Assembly (NCBI GenBank): GCA_014804915.1
Contig: JAAUYW010000131.1
Location: forward strand, 1-8,672
Source of the DNA: Desulfovibrio sp.
GTDB taxonomy: Bacteria > Desulfobacterota > Desulfovibrionia > Desulfovibrionales > Desulfovibrionaceae
DNA length: 8,672 bases
Direction: 5' to 3'
This document shows, one piece after another, positions 6,849-8,672 of this stretch. The first letter of the stretch is position 1, and the number at the start of each line of letters is the position of its first letter. A program made the position numbers and the translations under genes. The notes beneath the pieces were generated by a model. It made no database searches. It was not told where the DNA came from and worked only from the letters and a program-made list of their open reading frames with translations.

Positions 6849-8173
6849 TACGCGCCCCCCATGATTTGACTGTATAGTTGGAGAAGTTGATCCGCCGCAT
6901 TTCCCCAGCGGATGTTTTTCATTTCTTCACGGCAGTTTTTGACAAGATCCCTGGCCAGCGGCGGATGATTGAGCACCGCGCAGATCTTGTCCGCCATATC
7001 GCGCACATCCCAGAAATCGGCTTTCAGGGCGTGCTTGAGGATTTCGGCCACGCCGGATTGTTTGGAGACCAATACAGGCACATCATAAAGCATGGCTTCC
7101 AGCGGCGTGATGCCAAATGGCTCCGACACCGAGGGCATAACATACAGATCCGAGAGCGCGAACATCCTGTCCACCTGTTCGCCGCGCAGGAAACCGGCAA
7201 AATTGAATCTGTGCCCAATGCGGAGCTGGCCTGCCCGGCGCACAAGCTGCGGCAGCATGTCGCCGCTGCCAGCCATGAAGAAGCGCACATTCGGAATCTT
7301 GTCCAGCACCAGCTTCGCTGCTTCAATAAAGTATTCCGGACCCTTCTGGAAAGTAATGCGGCCCAGGAAGAGCACTCTCTTTTCGGCTTTCAGGCGTTCG
7401 GGAACCTCGTAGTGCTGCGCAATGTCCGGACGCATCACCGCATTGTAAACAACCTTTACCTTTTCAGGGGGCACCCCATAGCGCTCAATTACCGTCTTGC
7501 GCGTCAGCTGGCTCACTGCCACCACAAGATCGGCCGCATGCAGGCCGGCGCGCTCTATGCCGCCGACAATGTCATTGATGTTTTCGCCGCTGCGGTCATA
7601 TTCAGTGGCGTGGATATGCACAATCAGGGGCTTGCCGGTTATGGCCTTGGCCAGCATCGCGGCCGGATAGGTCATCCAGTCATGCGCGTGAATGACATCA
7701 AAGTCCTCGCGCATTGCAATGGTCGCGGCCAGCTTGCCGTATCTGTACACTTCCTCCATCAGGCCCGGGCCATAGCCGCCATGAAGCTTGTACGTATAAT
7801 TGAAATGATCCGCGCCAGCGCTTTCGCTGCCCTCGCCGCGTCTCAGGGAGAGGTCATGCAGCGCCTTGGCGTAGGCTTCTGGCGTCATGTAGGGCGTGAG
7901 CGGGCTTGAAACAGGCATGAACTTGATGTTTCTCTGCCACACATCCTGGCCCGCCTCTGCGAGGCGCCATTCATCCCTTTCCGTGATTACCGTGCCCGAG
8001 GCGGATTCCAGTTTCAGAAAATTGTTGTTGTCCCCGCCCTCATTGACCCGCGGCAGCACAAAGCAGACTTCGGTGCCGCGTTCCGCAAGCGCGCGGGTCA
8101 TGCCGAAGCAGGCTGTGCCCAGGCCGCCGCTGATATGGGGTGGAAATTCCCAGCCAAACATTAATACTCGCAT
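6848..8173 (-). CDS. GT-B glycosyltransferase (GT4/GT5-like, glycogen-synthase-related)
   Basis: A 441-residue retaining GT-B glycosyltransferase, probably moving glucose from a nucleotide sugar to an alpha-glucan or primer. The N-terminal domain opens with FGWEFPPHISGGLGTA (6-21), the glycine-rich acceptor/donor loop like that of bacterial glycogen and starch synthases, and holds HAHDWMTYPA (162-171). The C-terminal domain has GRITFQKGPEYFIEA (271-285), with Lys277 where the donor phosphates are gripped, and SVSEPFGITPLEA (348-360), giving the E-x7-E pair Glu351/Glu359. AGGAGG 6 bases upstream (8180-8185) fixes the start, 17 bases after the debranching enzyme's stop. It is followed by GH57 with a one-base overlap. 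A debranching enzyme, GT4 enzyme and GH57 in a row is an arrangement I recall from Bacteroides-type glycogen loci. With a GT3 synthase also present, its exact job (primer formation, elongation, or another glucan) is open. Annotation as glycogen synthase would be reasonable but unproven. Confidence 0.92.
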   Translation of the reverse strand: MRVLMFGWEFPPHISGGLGTACFGMTRALAERGTEVCFVLPRVNEGGDNNNFLKLESASGTVITERDEWRLAEAGQDVWQRNIKFMPVSSPLTPYMTPEAYAKALHDLSLRRGEGSESAGADHFNYTYKLHGGYGPGLMEEVYRYGKLAATIAMREDFDVIHAHDWMTYPAAMLAKAITGKPLIVHIHATEYDRSGENINDIVGGIERAGLHAADLVVAVSQLTRKTVIERYGVPPEKVKVVYNAVMRPDIAQHYEVPERLKAEKRVLFLGRITFQKGPEYFIEAAKLVLDKIPNVRFFMAGSGDMLPQLVRRAGQLRIGHRFNFAGFLRGEQVDRMFALSDLYVMPSVSEPFGITPLEAMLYDVPVLVSKQSGVAEILKHALKADFWDVRDMADKICAVLNHPPLARDLVKNCREEMKNIRWGNAADQLLQLYSQIMGGA

Positions 8174-8179
8174 ATCGCG

Positions 8180-8185
8180 CCTCCT
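8180..8185 (-). promoter_or_regulatory. Ribosome binding site of the GT4 gene
   Basis: AGGAGG on the minus strand, 6 bases before the ATG at 8173, is the best ribosome binding site in the window and decides this start. It lies between the stop of the debranching enzyme (8191-8193) and the GT4 start. Confidence 0.85.
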
Positions 8186-8190
8186 GCGGT

Positions 8191-8672
8191 TTATTTCGCG
8201 CTGCCGGCGCTTGCCGGCTGGTCTTCCTCAACCGTCATTTCAACACGGCATACGCCGGCCTTGTCGCCGGAAACCGGATTGGCCAGGCGATGCGCGAGCT
8301 CTCCCTCCCATTCGGCGTAAACAGCAGGCGCGGCCCTCTTCAATGTTATCAGCATCCGCAGGCATTCGGCCACGCTCCAGGCCTGGGCGATCGTGCCATT
8401 GGGCAGCTGCGGCGGATTGCCGTCAAACACTTCGGAAATGCTGCCAATGCCGGCATCGGAAAGATGATCCGCAAACAGCGGCAGTGTTTTTGTCAGCAGC
8501 GATTTTGCGGCGCGCGCCCTGCTGTCCTCATAGGTGACGCGCATCAGGCCATCGGTGTACTGGCCCAGCAGCCAGGGCCAGACTGTGCCCTGATGATAGG
8601 CGCTGTCGCGAGCCTCGCCATTGCCCTCATAGCGGGGCCTGTAATTGGCATCCTGCGGCGCAAGCGTGCGCA
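8191..8672 (-). CDS. Glycogen debranching enzyme, amylo-1,6-glucosidase (GH133), C-terminal part
   Basis: The open frame runs through the window's right edge, so only the last 159 residues are seen and the start lies outside. The nearest in-frame ATG (8544) is internal to the domain and is not the start. Counting from the edge, RDSAYHQGTVWPWLLG (21-36), GSISEVFDG (76-84) and AQAWSVAECLR (95-105) are the signature of the C-terminal (alpha/alpha)6 barrel of amylo-alpha-1,6-glucosidases (GDE_C, GH133). These remove the single glucose stubs left at branch points so that phosphorylase can continue. The position after P-x-G in the PNGTIAQ segment is Thr, where I recall Cys in relatives. The last 40 residues go beyond the recognisable barrel and are acidic, then small and polar. 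Its stop is 17 bases before the GT4 start, so the two are very probably one transcript. Confidence 0.93.
   Translation of the reverse strand, partial: RTLAPQDANYRPRYEGNGEARDSAYHQGTVWPWLLGQYTDGLMRVTYEDSRARAAKSLLTKTLPLFADHLSDAGIGSISEVFDGNPPQLPNGTIAQAWSVAECLRMLITLKRAAPAVYAEWEGELAHRLANPVSGDKAGVCRVEMTVEEDQPASAGSAK

Noticed and set aside
6878..7909. A 343-codon open frame on the plus strand opposite the GT4 gene
   Set aside because: It lies wholly antisense to a gene with clear GT-B motifs, has no ribosome binding site and a His/Arg-rich composition typical of a shadow frame in GC-rich coding DNA.
8191..8544. A separate 117-residue gene beginning at the ATG at 8544
   Set aside because: The frame stays open to the window edge and the extra 42 codons encode the GH133 signature, so this is the interior of a larger debranching enzyme.

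Overview
The window carries most of a glycogen/alpha-glucan metabolism operon on the minus strand, a kinase gene downstream of it on the same strand, and one convergent lipoprotein gene on the plus strand at the left edge. It is gene-dense: the largest gap between genes is under 100 bases. I see no RNA genes, mobile elements, CRISPR arrays or phage genes. The organism is a Gram-negative bacterium (lipoprotein with a clean lipobox and no +2 aspartate) of moderately high GC. The gene set, the GT3-GT35 fusion and the shikimate-kinase-like protein make a Desulfovibrio-like delta-proteobacterium (Desulfobacterota) my best guess. That guess rests on remembered family distribution, not on a search.

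Reading the minus strand in its own direction (right to left in window coordinates): the C-terminal 159 residues of a GH133 glycogen debranching enzyme (8672-8191, 5' end outside the window); a GT4/GT5-like glycosyltransferase resembling bacterial glycogen synthases (8173-6848); a GH57 alpha-amylase-family protein overlapping it by one base in TAATG (6848-5595); a short intergenic stretch with a GC-rich inverted repeat; and a 1419-residue protein joining a complete GT3 glycogen synthase to a complete GT35 alpha-glucan phosphorylase with its DUF3417 N-domain (5508-1249). A strong intrinsic terminator (1240-1211) closes the operon. Three bases beyond its T-run is the start codon of a small P-loop kinase of the shikimate kinase fold (1207-680). 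The lipoprotein gene (80-616, plus strand) has a plausible sigma70 promoter and a good ribosome binding site and converges on the kinase across a shared hairpin.

Together the operon can make linear alpha-glucan (GT3 half, possibly also the GT4 enzyme), phosphorolyse it to glucose-1-phosphate (GT35 half), trim or transfer chains (GH57) and remove branch points (GH133). The most notable points are: the chain-building and chain-breaking enzymes on one polypeptide; a 'shikimate kinase' lacking the usual Phe-Arg substrate-binding arginine, which may phosphorylate something else such as homoserine; the terminator directly against that kinase's start codon with no Shine-Dalgarno; and GH57 active-site motif changes.
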